The notes below the pieces were generated by a model. That model was not told the DNA's origin. It ran no database searches and saw nothing but the letters and a program-made list of their open reading frames with translations. A program made the position numbers and the translations under genes. A DNA stretch of 64,000 nt. Source: Glandiceps talaboti. Taxonomy: Eukaryota; Hemichordata; Enteropneusta; Spengelidae. The stretch covers positions 14,875,342 to 14,939,341 of the forward strand of contig NC_135549.1 of the NCBI RefSeq assembly GCF_964340395.1. The letters run 5' to 3'. Shown here piece by piece: positions 13,581-27,458 of the stretch (position 1 is the first letter of the stretch; each line of letters begins with the position of its first letter).

Positions 13581-15705
13581 CCATCGTCACAAACAATGAT
13601 CATTTTACGGTACCATTATTAACGAGTCGGTCCCTACTGGCTTGAGAGAATAGTAAAGATATTTTCAAGCCAGACAGCCCAGTATCAGTGCTAGTAAAGA
13701 TGAATTGTATGACATGTCCCAGATTGAGTATGGGTTCTGGGGTTTTGATATGAACATTTCACAATTTTCTCCCTTTTTTGAAAATCAAGCACTCGTATTA
13801 CCACAACCATATATTTTAATATTTCACTGCTAAAATGAAATTAGGACAACAAACTTTGCAAATGTTCACACACTTTTATGTTCCATGTATGGTACATGAT
13901 GACAGGAATAACAAATGTGATGTCATACTTAAATATCAGTTTTCATGCACAAGTACATAAATTTAACAACACAGATCACAAAACTGTTTAACAGCACGGT
14001 TTGGACTTTGTGCCCACAGTGTTGTCAATGTCCTGATGTAGTCAATGACACAAAATAAATAGTTGACATGTCATTTCTTAGCCATCAGTAATTTAAATTG
14101 ACTATTGATTGGAGAAAGGGTAAGGGGCAGGCTGATTTCATTTTGTAGTAAGTGTGTGAAATTGACCATTTATTGTGCCATATGATACAGTCAGCAACAT
14201 TTCATCAGAATTTAGGAGAGGCACCCCCAGTGACCTGACATCTTTGACTTGGAACATATCAATAACCAACACCTGCAACTACAGCAGGAGAATTTTAATA
14301 CCAATTAAAAAATACTTACTGTGTAAAACAAGAAAACTACATACAAATAATTTGTCCCATGAACATGGCATTTGTCAATTAATTGTCATTTTTGACTCGT
14401 AAATTAACCTCACATAAAAAGTCAACAATTTACATCAGTAAACTAGGAATTTTATGATAATTCTGAAATGACACACATGTACAATTACCAGAGTCCCTAA
14501 AACACATCAGTATTTCAGTAAAAGGTGATTTGAATTTATAACACTTCATCTAGCAATACACAGATCTAAATTACTGGGAAACAAGTCAATTACCTACATC
14601 TGGACGCGTTATAAGGAGATTTCATATCAATGTTTAAGTATATTGTATCAGAATTCAAAAGCACTCAACATTTTCTGTATACTGTCCTTGAAAATGACAA
14701 TTTTTGTTTTCATAAAACTAATCTGTATTTAATATGACTGGGAACGTCTCAATTTACCCACACCTGGGTCTACTGATGAACTATTTCATTTGTGGTTTTA
14801 TGCATGGACTCATCAGATTAATATTTTCTATGTGTATCTCTTTTGAGGAAACTGCTGCAATCCCTGATAAGGTGAATACTAGAGCAAAACCAATAACAGA
14901 TACAAACAGTCACTATAGTAAAGAGAATTTATGATGGATTATATGAATGAGAGCTCTACAAAAACACTTTTAGAAATATCATGTTTTATGGGTAATAACA
15001 TCAAAAAGAAATGTTTCCAGTCTTCTAACTTTACTTAACATTGTCAAAATATTACTCATTCATCATGATATTGCTATCAAATCATTCATTATCAATCACA
15101 ACATAAAATGATTTCAGAATGATTGATAGGATACTGTTTACTCAGGTACAAAATAATGATGGAATATGTAAAAAGTCATGTAGACACTTTCTTTTTCAGC
15201 TGAGCAAACTAAAGCCTATTTCTATTTTGACCTTCAATGTATCTTCACTAATAAATGAACACTGGCATACTTTTCCATCCTGGTGAGTTATTAGGTTGAA
15301 AGGAAACCGTCAACAGTTCTTATTTAGCCGTAAATCAACCTTTTGTACAAACACCACGATTTCAAAATCCTGCCCTCTGTTTAGCAACACAATAGAAATG
15401 CTAGAGTCCTGGGGATACTGTCACAATGAAATCTTGATTCTCTTTATTAGCGACATCAGGTTTCAAACCGCCCATCATAAATTATTCAAAGGGCAATTTT
15501 GTAGTCTTTACAGTTGGGGCCAGAATGTCAAATGTGGACACCTGACGTCAGATCTACAAGGATGCTGGAAATGGGCTTGACAATGACTTATGTGTCAGAT
15601 AACTGTAAATGTCATCTCAATTTGTAACCACTGATGTTTATCTTCTAATGTAACTGTGATTACTTGAAATTCCACTCACATTTACTGACACTGTCAGTAC
15701 CCACT

Positions 15706-16325
15706 TGGAAAAATCATTCCCCACACCATGAATAGAAAAGTAATTCTCTATTACAAAGCTGTTGAAACAGCTAGCTAAAAGGACATGACTTCAGGACACT
15801 TAATTCCCCATGTTTTACTTTCTCACTTAGTTTTTCTTCTCTGAAAAGTCATTCCCCAAACCATGAACAGAAATGTAATTTCTACTACAATTACAACCCT
15901 CTCCAGATCAAGTCCAGGTAAAAGATAACGGCTGTGGCAGGATTAGGGACGCCATTATCACAATTGTAATGGCGCATCCCATATTGGCTTTACTTCTTCT
16001 TTGAAAAGTCATCCCCTTCACACCATAAACGGAAATGTCTTTTCTAGCACAAAGCTAAAAACAGATATGGTTGTAATAACGTGACCAGTGACTCAAAATT
16101 TCCCTTTTTTCACTTTTTGGGTAATTACCTATTCACTTTCTACTATCCCTAGTCTAGTTCCAAAATACCGTATTCCGATTTTACACTACGTTATCTTCAC
16201 ACATCACTGTAACGTGTGAAGGTAACGTTGTGTAAAATCGGAATATGGTCATCAGGAACTAGACTATACTATTACTATCCCATTCTCTGAAAAACGATTC
16301 CCCTACATATGAAATTTCTAGTACT
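15706..16325. repeat. degenerate repeat, 4 dispersed copies
   Basis: Four diverged copies of a segment like gaaaagtcattccccaaacc followed by atgaacagaaatgtaatttct lie near 15706, 15843, 16001 and 16287. Copies are 135-290 bp apart. The foldback at 16148-16268 is inserted between the third and fourth. Confidence 0.6.
16148..16268. repeat. foldback element, 120 bp
   Basis: Long arms of about 54 bases: left ctagtctagttccaaaatac through cgattttacactacgttat, right the reverse complement through taaaatcggaatatgg to gaactagactat. Almost the whole element is hairpin. MITE-like, no coding capacity. Confidence 0.85.
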
Positions 16326-18032
16326 ATATGTAACATGGAAGTATCGTCAGTGATACCTTCAATGGTCGTAATGACAATTGGCTTGGTGACTCAAAACTTT
16401 CAAGTTCTCCTAATTTCAATTTGTTTACTTATTTACTTACTTTTTCTTTCTCTGAGAAAAACCCAAACTGGCAACCCCCCTACAGATGGTTTCATTGTTT
16501 GTATTGGATTACAAAGGCTGTATTTGACAAGGACTCCACATTACAAAAGACAGTGCCTATAACTGCTCATGTATTATGCATGTCAATCTTTCAAACCATA
16601 TCATTACTCAAATCAATTCATTAGTTCCAAACGAAAGCCACTAAAACAAATCAACTCAATTACTTTGTTAGTTAATTAACAATTTCATCTCTAATTACAG
16701 TGTTGGTTAATTATTTTCGACATTTCTGAAAACATTGTTTCTACTGTACGAGTTTTGTCGGGTTTTCCACAACACATGTGTCACAACATGTTTTGAATAG
16801 CTTGCATAATATATCTTTCTCAAACTTACTACCCATGTTACACACTGTACTGCTTGAGGGTATTGTTCTACAGAAAATAAGATTTTTCTATTCAGACGTG
16901 CTATTAGAAGCCCTGCTGTTTGACACGAAATCAACCAAGACTGCGAAAATAACAGTGGCAAAATAGCTCCTGGCTAAACACAACTCAGATTCGAATCATG
17001 CAACAAACCACTGGAGGGCAACACTGAATACAGTTGCATTTATACTCTTTAACAATTCAATTACGTTATTCCTGCCCTGGAAGCTTTTCTACGAAACATA
17101 ATAATAGTTGAAGTTTTTTTGCATATTCTCAGAACCTCTCAATTTCAATTCAGACTTCAGAAATAATCGTAACTGACAACATTACAATCTAGGTCATACT
17201 CATCACAGTTACAAAATATATCATAAAAAATAGCATCTAAAGTCCTTCACACAATTAGCGGTAAAGTCCTTCAAGAGTACAATGAGCTCTCCCAATTATA
17301 CCCATACAAAAGGTATCTTGAAATTAAACAGATAAATTCCCTGACACAATTGGCAATAATCTCCAAGAGTACAATGGCTCCCCTTCCAATTATACAGTTA
17401 CTAGGTCCCCACAGTCTAGAGTTGTCTGAAATCAATGCTCATAACAAAATCTACCCTTAACAGAGTGTAACAAATCTAATTAGCAGTCACAATAATAGAC
17501 TTTGGAGAAATAAAAATAACAGTAACAGTTCTAAGCAAAACTGATGACATATTACATAATGAATGCCATTTTTCGTTATCATATTCAGTATGAAATCAAT
17601 CAATTTGATTGGTTAAATCAATTTGTATCGATTGTACTAAAGTTATGTAAATATAACGTATAAATGAACACATGTATGAAAACTAGTATTGCAATATTTT
17701 CAAAAAGATTTTTTTCACTGTTACTGTTGTCGACTGTAAGGTGAAAGAAAAATACTTTATATGCATTACTATTTAATCTATTCATTTCCAAATGAAGGAA
17801 ATGTTGCTGTTCATTTCATTGCTGAACAGAAATGGGTGGGGGTGGGGTGGGGGGGGGGTTGATTTGGTACATTTAGATTTGACAAACTCATTTGTACATC
17901 TTATTTCCTGTTTGATGGTTAGGAAATGAAACTAAAACCACTGAACTATTCATCCATGTATATATACATGTGACATCTAATAAAGGTAACATCTAATGAG
18001 ATAAACACATTGAATTCCCTGGCTCTATCTTA

Positions 18033-18089
18033 GCTAGCACAGTCTAGAGTCTATCAGTAGCCACAGATAGCCTCTAGACTACAGCTAGC
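18033..18089. repeat. short foldback element
   Basis: Arms gctagcacagtctagagtctatc-like and gatagcctctagactacagctagc-like pair around a loop of about 12 bases; 57 bp in all. Confidence 0.7.
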
Positions 18090-20059
18090 ATTGCTGTTAC
18101 AACTTTAACACAATTCAATCTTGCTACAGATATAACCACTACACTCCTAACAAGATAACTCTTCAGAAAATTTGAATGTACTCATGTGGAAAATACACGA
18201 TTGTGTTATCATATCATACCGTTGACCCTGTACCCAATCATTAGTTGTTGCTCTATGTACTTACAGCCAGTATGTGATAACTACACATTTTTTTTCCTGT
18301 TTTGAAAAGCATATATGACAGTCAACATTTAGAATCATTTTATGACCGAATAGAGTAGTGGGTTATTTTCCCGACTGATCACTAAAATAGACATAACAAA
18401 TTTAATTGTGTTTTATGTTTTTAGCCATTACCTGTACTAACACACTTTATAGCTATTTATGGTAAACATCTTACTGTTTGCTAATCATGTATGACTAGGT
18501 TCTATATTGGGAAATTCTGGTAAACTCCAATAAAATTAACTGGAAACTAGGAAGAATAAGTGGAAACCAAACAGGAAATAATCAAACATAAAAGGTTAAA
18601 TTGTAGCAGTGTAAAGTTCCTTTACCACATGCTGGCTGTATTTCTATCTAATATCCTAAGCTCATTAGAGCTCCTTACAATGTAAAATACCAATACAGTG
18701 TACTCACACACTCTCTCTCCCTCTCTCTGTTCAGGTGCATATAAATTAACATATGAATACCTCATTCAGGCAGTCTGATCAATAGCAGATAACTGTATTC
18801 TGTTTTTTTGTCTTTTCTTTTTTTGGAAATTTTCATTTCATTGCATCCTTGTTGTGTTTACCAGACAGGGCACTTTCTTACACTGACATGGAAAGCTGTG
18901 TCCACGCATTGTAAATGTGTCCATAAAAGTTGTGACTATTAGTGAAGCCAAGTGTGAAATGTTTAATGCTATTGTTTTGACTGTACATAGTATTACTGAC
19001 AGAATCCCTACAAACATGTGAAAGTATATATGCACCTGTATTTACATATCTGTGGTTGGTCATTCTGTATGTTGACATGGTAAACTGAACACTGAAGGTA
19101 ACTCACTGGCATATTATCAAACAACTATCACATCAAGGTCTGGGAGGTCTTTGACCATTTTTTTTTTTATGAGCAAGCTACCTTTTTTATGAGCCAGCTA
19201 CCTGACTACGTATTCACTAAAATGACTGCTTGAAGTGTAACTGAAATCATTCAAAGTTCTAGAGTAATTTTTTTTCTTCAGATTTCAAACACAACTTCCT
19301 TCCTACAAAAATGATTGTAAATTACTGGGAATGGGTTCCATCATAATCATATCTAGACGAGTGGGAAATTACTGTATTCCTGTTTATTACAATGTAGCTA
19401 TTTCTAACATAAAGCGATTGCTTCGGGCCGCTACGGTAATAGGGATTATTTTTTTGCCCATGGCACTGCGTATCGAAGTGCAGAAATACGTTAAAGTAAT
19501 TTCACACAAAAGAAGCAGTAACACACTTGAGACATGCTTTTTAAAAGCATTCGTTCTACCAACACTGATTACATGCACGCTAGGGACCTCAAAACGAGTC
19601 GTGGGAACATGACATTAGGTTTGTCTGACTGTAGAAAATACTATCCCATTAAAGTATACAAAGCTTCCTACAGTTTTATGACAGAACGACAACATGGTCA
19701 TGATTCCTGCCAAAAATAAATATCTAAGAATTGAGGACAATGATTGAACCAGACATGACTTGATATGACTAGACTAGATTAGATTAGATTAGTCTAACTG
19801 ACAGGTTTACAGCATTTGTCAGTATTCAATATAACACTGGTCTTTGAATTCTCACTACAGACATTTAGAATGTTTGTCATGTGTAGTCCTTGTCCTTATT
19901 CAGAGTGGTGCTAAAATGCTGAGTTACTGGTAAACTTTGACCTTTACAAAAAATCCTCATGAATCAGCACAATCATGTTTTGAATAACCGTGTGAACATG
20001 CAGTGAATAATACATGTTTTATATATATCAAGGGCTGTAATTTGGCGAAATGTAGTCCT

Positions 20060-20560
20060 GCTTGCTGATAGAGTAAGTTGGAACTCGATTCTGACAATGT
20101 CCCTTCTTCTCCGTCCTGCAAAACAGCTGTACACCAAACCGTAACCTACCATATTAGCAGTTATTTACTCATTTGATATCTCTTTGACTACAACAGTCCC
20201 CACCACTCGGATCACTAGGAGTTGTGAAATAAGAAATTTTCATAACTTCTGAAGTTCAAACATCCCTCTTCATGTACCCTCAACAGCATATCCAAAATAG
20301 CTGCATACATTCCCATACGTAAGGAGGGATGTTTGAAATTATGAAAATTATGAAAATGTCCAATTCTGAGATTATTTTGGGGGACTATTGTAGGTAAAGA
20401 GATGAAAAATTGATTACTAACATTTGACCACTGGAACAGTCAATTTTTCTTTTTGTTATTGACAGTTCTGGTGTGAGGTTCTGGTTTTTATAGGTTTTTG
20501 TAGTAAAAGTGTAAAAGCGACAATGTCAGAATCGAGTTCCCATTTATTTTGTCTGCAAGC
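20060..20560. repeat. large foldback/MITE-like element, 500 bp
   Basis: The ends gcttgctgatagagtaagtt and the reverse complement of the segment ending tgtctgcaagc (20560) match, including ggaactcgattctgaca. Further inner blocks pair as well: ttcaaacatccctc with gagggatgtttgaa, and ctctttgactacaacagtcccc with gggggactattgtaggtaaagag. The sequence TAGTC occurs just outside both ends (20052-20056 and 20561-20565), a possible 5-bp target duplication. No open frame of note inside, so it is non-autonomous. Confidence 0.85.
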
Positions 20561-21794
20561 TAGTCTGGATGCCAACGTGTGGTATTGGATCATCTCTAGA
20601 TCTTTAGATTCATCATTCAATGGAGGAAAGCACTAGACTATCTGCAAGCACGATTTAACACAAAATGTGCAAAATGTCAAAATGTCCACAAAGCCTTCAT
20701 TAGGGCCCACTCAAAAATTATCCTGATTTATTGAAAACTGTTTGGAATTTCCCCAAATTTATGCCTCTGTGTTACTCATATTTCTAAATAAACACTGCCA
20801 AGAGTTGACTGGGTCCTTTCTTTGTTATTCTGGAACGGTTTGTTGGATTACCTTAATGTGTTACAATTTCCGGTGCATAGGGACTATTTAGATTTTAAAT
20901 TACACAGTTAACAACACACCAAGTCCTTTCTCCATCTTTTTCAAAGGAAACTACTTGATAAGCTGAAATAAGGGCTTTAATATCATCATTTGTATTCAAT
21001 CTCTTCTAGATGAGAATAAATTGGGAGTTGAGACTTAAAGCAGTCGCTATTCTAGTATAGCATAGTATATGATTGATCACCCGACAAATGTGAGGGTAGT
21101 GGGTTGTACGCATATAAACCGTAAATGCATTATATGGTGTTATTTCACACTCTGCTCGTAATATGCTCTTTGTGTGAACTAAATGCGACGGGTTTAGCTT
21201 GCCATGTCAGCCTGTACAAAATACTGATATCTAGAAATCTAGAACTAGGTGTGTGAAAAAAACCAAACCAGTCTGATGTGTCACAAATTCTAATTCAACG
21301 TACTGGTAATAGTAATTCTGTAAAAACAGTAAAAAAAAAAGAAAAAAAAAGAAAAAGGTTTTGTGTGAACTATTAAATAGTTCTCTACATAAACTAGTTC
21401 ACGATACTTGAAGTAGTACCTTACATGCAGATGTAGGGCTGTGTGAAAACAATGTGACATCACACATCACTCTGTCGCTTCTGCCTACCTTTTCACACTT
21501 GATGGATGACTTAAGTAAATATTTTGTGCTGGTATTTATGAACCTCAGATGTAATCTGAGTCAATTTCAAAGTTACATCAATAAATCAAGGAGACCTACA
21601 CTTAACCTTGAGATCAATGAATGTTGAACAACACTAAAGGCAATCACAAGAATCAGTTACTTACTCTTACTACAATGTGTAGTCAGCTGTGTCTGTTTGA
21701 AAGCACAATCTCAAGTGGACACTGTGTTACATGACAATTTTTTTTTATTTTTTTTTACAAAATATTAAGTAAACCAGATGCATTTCAAATTTAA

Positions 21795-22290
21795 TTTCTT
21801 TTTATGTACATTTCCAGAAATCTCATGTCAACTCTTTTACGTACCATAGTTTTCTAAAATGTACATTTTCCAGAATATTGAGTACCATACTTTTAATATG
21901 TACAATTTTTCCAGAATATTATTCCTAATATTTCCATTTTCCAAAATATTATTCCTAATATTTCCATTTTCCAGAATTTTGAGTCCATAATTCCTAATAT
22001 GTACATTTTCCAGCATATTGTACGAACCATAAACACATCAATTTTTTTCTCATATGTACATTTTCTTGAGAATTGAGCAATATGCATTTAATTAAATTTT
22101 CCAATACATGTACTAACATTTTCCGAAATACTCAATAAACTCTGTATTTTAAATTTGATTTCTTAATACTTAAAATTACCTGGAATATTGAGAAGACCTC
22201 ATCATAAATTTAATTTCTTAAACGTGTGCATTTTCAGAAATCTTGAAAATTAATAAGTCAGAAATATGTATCTATAAAATTTCCTATTAC
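21795..22290. repeat. AT-rich degenerate tandem repeat
   Basis: Repeated words atgtacattttccagaatatt and cctaatatttccattttcca occur at irregular 30-60 bp spacing near 21805, 21858, 21898, 21925, 21956, 21998 and 22053. It lies at the acceptor-distal end of the plexin intron. Confidence 0.65.
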
Positions 22291-22526
22291 ATATATGCAC
22301 TGTCATGTACAAGACTATATTGCATTATGTATTTAATTTGAATTTCCTGATATGTCTCCGTTCATCTATTTCATTTGACCTTCTACCAGATTGATTTTTA
22401 CAGTTTACCTTATCCATACTCACACTGGCATATTTATAATATTTTCAAAAAATCTGTTTCGATTGTAACTTCCATGAAATGAATTACGAGTAACTAAAAC
22501 TCTGAAGAATTTTTTTTTTAACTCAC

Positions 22527-23397
22527 CTTTATCTTGATTACATATGCGTATAATTCTAGAATGGTAACTTTCTTCCTGAACTGATTTCCTTTGGACGGTA
22601 ACAAAGTAACTGAAATCACCACTGGTGAAACCATAAATATATTTGATTTTGTACGATTCTTTATAATTATTTCTGACATCAATAAAAGTATGTCTACTAG
22701 GATCTTCGACCTCGTAGGCCAACAGAAAACCATACTGTCCAAATGTAAAGGCTATCCTTTTGGAGGATACAGCATGTTGTATTGCTAGATTTGATGGTCT
22801 ATTAGCATTATATGTAGCACCCACATACATGGCAAGTTGGTTATCGGGTGGCGCTGGTGCCATGAAAGCTACAGTGGACCCTGATGTAGCCACAAAGTCA
22901 TTTTCAATGTTACTCTCATCATAGATTCTGCCTTCTGCAGGTGAGATTTTGTGCAGGAAGTGAAGTTGACAGGTTCCTTGATAAGCATCCCCACATGTGA
23001 TTAGTCTATTCATCTCATAGTGAATAAGTAGTATCTTGTTCACGTTATGTATTTGACCCTTGTAATAATCGCAGTCCCCTTCAGGAAGACATCGAGGATT
23101 ATCAATGGCTGGTCCAGCTACATGTTCCAATTTCAACTCTAAATCTGCACTGAGATGATAGATGTAATTGGTGGCTCCAATATAGACTTGTCCGTTCTCT
23201 TTATGAACTGCAAGATGTTGGAATTCCCAGCCTTCCGGTGTAGTGAAATTGTCGACTCCATAATCTGGCACATAGGTATAACTCTGTGCATTTGACAAGA
23301 TTATTGAATAACCAAGTAAAATGGTCACTAGACTGGTCAGAGATGCAGTCATTGCTGGTTGTCCAGGCATTATGAATCCAAACTCCATCCAGCACAT
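22527..23397 (-). CDS. plexin, first coding exon (signal peptide and N-terminal Sema domain)
   Basis: Encodes 290 codons plus one base. An in-frame TGA lies upstream in the same exon, so translation starts here. The first ATG is 23397; Met10 or Met16 would put the signal peptide (MTASLTSLVTILLGYSIIL) closer to the end. The Sema domain begins near residue 45. Typical plexin signatures in order are HLAVHKENGQVYIGATNYIY, HVAGPAIDNPRC, NVNKILLIHYE, LITCGDAYQGTCQL, KIKYIYGFTSGDFSYFVTVQ and SRIIRICN. Conserved cysteines are in place. The donor GTGAGT follows 22527, and the acceptor ttcccttgcag puts the exon start at 23466, giving 69 bases of 5' UTR. The protein would be a cell-surface semaphorin receptor. 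Class A or B is undecided. Confidence 0.93.
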
Positions 23398-24507
23398 CCA
23401 GTTATTCTGCCATGTGGTGCATTGATCTCATAATTTGGAATGGGAGATGTAATCTACTAAAATAATCTGCAAGGGAATAAAGACAGTATAAATTATACCA
23501 CACTGCTGAGTTCATCACATTAAAATGCTACAGCTACACAGACGACTTACTTAAGCTTTTAAATCCTTGTAGATATAACATAGATGAGATGACTAGAAGT
23601 GAAATGGTAACACACTCCCAGCTGTATCAAGCACACATGCAGAGTTTTGCTCATACTTGTCAAGAGTGATTTTACGTTTGACTGAATCACTTCATGAATG
23701 ACTGGCTTGACGCTTTCACTATAATTCACACTAATTTGGTAGCACTGTAAACAAGTATATTTTTTTTAAATTTTGACAAAATTTCAACCCACTCGTCGGA
23801 AACGTATTGTCATTGAAATTAGCATGAACAAGTATGATTTTGTTTGTGGATTACGTATAGTGAAAGGTCTACACCCAATGCATTGAAGTGTCAGACCATG
23901 GAAGTATCACGATACATACATACCTCAGGCTCCATGGTCAGACATTGTAGAAAGAGAAGGGAGACGTGCGTGTGTTACACTGGCCCTAACCGTGGGTTAT
24001 ACTTCCATGCCCTAACGTATCTGTTTTACCCCTATACAACTTACAAGTCTGTGCACACAGGAAGACACTGACTAGTGACAATAGCGACGGATTAGTCAAC
24101 TGCAAAACATCCAGGTACGATATCACGTGTAAATTACTTCGTGCTAAAGTTTCTATTAAAGTGTAATATAAAACCCTGCTAAACTAGTATAAGGAAATTC
24201 ATTTCCCAACGTTTTCTGAGATAAATCACGGACTGACAAGCCAACAAACATGTCAAGACATTTGAACCAAACCAGGGCAGAGGCAAGTGTCCACAGATCA
24301 AATTTCTCCTCGGACACGTGCATACTATACGTAAATAATACACCGATACACGATCGTATTTCACTGCCGTAGCTTGTAAACTATGTCGTCGGAGTCGGAC
24401 TATAGCTACTACAAGCAAACTTTGTTTTTCAAATTTAAAGTGCTGAACGTCGTGCAAAGTTGTCGGTTAAAATGCGTTGTTACGTTGCGTAAATTATATG
24501 TACTCAC

Positions 24508-24640
24508 ATTTACAAGTAGTCGATCGGTAGTGTCACAAACTCTGTAAATCACAACTACTGAGTTGGCACGCCTACATGTATCCACTGAGGAAAGGACGAA
24601 CTTGAAACCTGCTCAAACTGGCCGCCATGATCAAAATGGT
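24508..24640 (-). other. probable non-coding first exon and start region of plexin
   Basis: A donor-like AAAT|GTGAGTAC on the minus strand ends at 24508 and could join the acceptor at 23467 across a 1.04 kb intron. The right boundary is a guess. Upstream (higher coordinates) are GGCCGCCATGATC near 24620, which resembles a YY1 site, and a palindromic CRE (TGACGTCA) at 24698-24705. This fits a promoter but is inferred only from these signals. Confidence 0.35.
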
Positions 24641-24705
24641 CATCAACCGGAAGTTGTTGAGTATCGGTAACTTGCTGCCCAAATTTGGTGGGAGGGATGA
24701 CGTCA

Positions 24706-26559
24706 TCGTTTGTTAAAAACCATTTCGTCATTGATGACAGGGACGCATGAGACAACCCTTCGCAGGAAAGTTATCACGATTAGCACACCTAGCACACCTT
24801 TTTTCGATAAAGGTATTCGTTCTTTGCGTGTATCGTCAATATACAGGCCGCAAACGTGATTACGTACAGGAATGTTGTGGGTCTATTAAAGCACAGTGAG
24901 TTTGTTAATATGTGTATTGATTGTGGATTGATTTTTAAATACCGTTACATGATGACTACAAAATGATTCAAAATTAGAAAATCTGTTAAAAGCTATCGCC
25001 GGCTGTATTTCACTCTCCCTCTTTTGTTTGTTTTTATTGATGTTTTAAAAACAAGGAAACACAAACTAAACATTTTTTAAATAAACTTTTAGGAAAAGTA
25101 TACAGGGCACAGGTGTATGCTAAATGTAAGCCTAAATAAGCTGACATGCATTCAGTACATGGTGGCGTAGCATTTCTAAATATCGAATAATGATGACTAT
25201 CAAAACTTGTCCTTTGGATTCATTCGTCATGTGGCTACTTTTTGTTACCGACCTATTTCCGTCGATTTCTTTTTAACTTGGTAGTTTTTGTACGTTCCAT
25301 TTCACCCGCTGAGAGGCATGGGAAACTTTAAATGCGGAACTACTATACTAGTGAAACTGTTTCATTTACATGATGTACTGTATGAAAGTGAATGATTTCC
25401 ATATTCAACTTTCTGTATAAAAAATAACATGAATATTCGCGAAACTGTTGGTACAGTATTTGAAAACATCTTGATATGCTAAACCAAATGATGTAAATAA
25501 GTATATCTCCCCATCAGCTTTGCGATAACTTTAACTAACGTCTCTTAAATTATCAGATGGAAAATAGGGCTACTTGAGTTTTTTTTATTTAAATTTATTT
25601 CTACTGAGTATTTGGCTCACGTCACGGCTGATTTTGGGTACTTTCTTCAACACATATGTAAATATGTTTCTGACCTCGCATGTCTGGAAACAATTTGGCA
25701 AAATCAGTGTTAAAAGAACTTAGCACCATGTTGTCAAGGTAACACATCGCATAATTTGGGTTTTATAACATGCTTATTTCATATTTCGTGGTTTAAAAGG
25801 ACGGGATTTAAGCTTTAGAGGTTCGAAAACTGAAGTTTCCTTGTGGTGGCATTAATTATAGTATTATGTATCGGCATGGTGAGGTCCCGGGGTGAGGTGA
25901 GGCATCATCGTAACTGGAGACGTGAGTTTAATATTGGACGGCAAGCTAGTCCTATTGAGAAATTATGAACAGCGCCCCCAACAGTTTAACAAATAAACAT
26001 TTCAACGGAAAAGTCCATACACATGTTGGTACAGAAAATGTACATTGTATATGCAGTCTGTAGTACGTGGAGTAAATATAAAGCTATATTCTCAACATTT
26101 TATTGTCTTATTTTCTCTTATCCGTATGGATTCATCATAATAAATGATATATAGTCAGGTCAGTGAAAGCAATATTTTTTGTGTATAACCTTACCTTGCA
26201 TAATAATCAGCAGGTGGGATTAGGGAATTCAAAGGAATATATCGGACTGCTGATTAAACCATATAGTGTGATAAACATATAGAAAATTGTATATGTAGGT
26301 GTAAATATCTTTAGTAATGCATGTGGAAGAGGGCGCCCTTGGATGGTGGTTATTTAATAAAGTACTTATACGGTTATAATAAGTAAACAATATCTGAGAA
26401 GAATCGAGAATTTTCTGTTTAATTTTGAAGTGATTATCATTATGGTTACAGTATTATTACAAGGTTATACAATATATGTAATTATATATACGAAGTATCC
26501 TTAAAAATCAAAGTACTCTTTTAAAAAATTACTATGATAATCATAGGCGTCTGTGAATT
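24706..26559. other. intergenic, no gene seen
   Basis: The interval lies between the divergent plexin and DLD genes. AT-rich, no recognisable reading frame, repeat array or RNA gene. Confidence 0.5.
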
Positions 26560-26560
26560 A

Positions 26561-26787
26561 ATCCAACCAACCATTGAACCGATCGACCAATCAATCAACC
26601 AACCAATCGATCGACCAACCAACCAACCAACCAACCAACCAACCAACTAACCAACCAACCAACCAACCAACCAACCAACCAACCAACCGACCAACCAACC
26701 GGTCGGTCGGTCTCGGTCGGTCGGTCGGTCAGTCAGTCAGTCAGTCACTCAGTCACTCAGTCAGTCACTCAGTCAGTCAGTCAGTCA

Positions 26788-26827
<40 letters not shown>

Positions 26828-26931
26828 ACTAACCAACCAACCAACCAACCAACCAACCAACCAACCAACCAACCAACCAACCAACCAACCAACCAACCAA
26901 CCAACCAACCAACCAACCAACCAACCAACCA

Positions 26932-26979
<48 letters not shown>

Positions 26980-26980
26980 G
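26561..26980. repeat. compound tetranucleotide block (CCAA, GGTC, AGTC, AGCC, CCAA, TCTG)
   Basis: About 420 bp in which the tetranucleotide motif changes stepwise, mostly by single substitutions: CCAA/ATCG words, CCAA, GGTC, AGTC with ACTC variants, AGCC, CCAA again, then TCTG. Phase is kept across most junctions, so one frame reads Pro-Thr-Asn-Gln, Ser-Val-Ser-Gln and Ser-Gln-Pro-Ala repeats. It is not a gene. Confidence 0.95.
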
Positions 26981-27145
26981 CTTATCAATCTTATTAACAT
27001 TCTATGTATGAATCGGCTGTAATTCATTTATTGAGAGCCTATTTCCCTTTACTTTATATTATTAACACGAGGGTACTATGGGTTCACGTTTATAGGTGTT
27101 GTCACCTGTGTGGACTTCCTGACTGATGTCACTGCTCACTTTATT

Positions 27146-27330
27146 GAATAAATAAATAAATAAAAATAAACAAAGTAACAAAAAACAAACAAACAAACAA
27201 CCAAACAAACAACCAACCAACCAACCAACCAACCAAACAAACAAACAAACAAACAAACAAACAAACAAACAAACAAACAAAACAAACAAACAAACAAACA
27301 AACAAACAAACAAACAAACAAACAAACAAC
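27146..27330. repeat. AAAC/CCAA tetranucleotide microsatellite
   Basis: AAAT units, then AAAC with a central CCAA block, then a long pure AAAC tract to 27329. Confidence 0.95.
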
Positions 27331-27458
27331 ATTTAATATAATGGAAACAACTTTTCAAGTGAGATCCAGTCTGTGATGCTTTTTTGTCCTGTCCAGTTCA
27401 TGACTTTGCTCTGAAAAACCATGACTATGCCGACCACACACTCACAACGCACAACCAT

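Larger units (their letters stand above)
5001..22526 (-). other. plexin intron, 17.5 kb
   Basis: The interval joins two plexin exons whose phases match (phase 1), so it is a single intron if no small exon was missed. I see no nested gene in it. It holds microsatellites, four sizeable inverted repeats, a 54-62 bp tandem array related to one of them, and several short degenerate tandem repeats, all listed separately. Confidence 0.7.

Noticed and set aside
15296-15580. 94-codon frame in the plexin intron
   Set aside because: No motif and composition like the surrounding intron.
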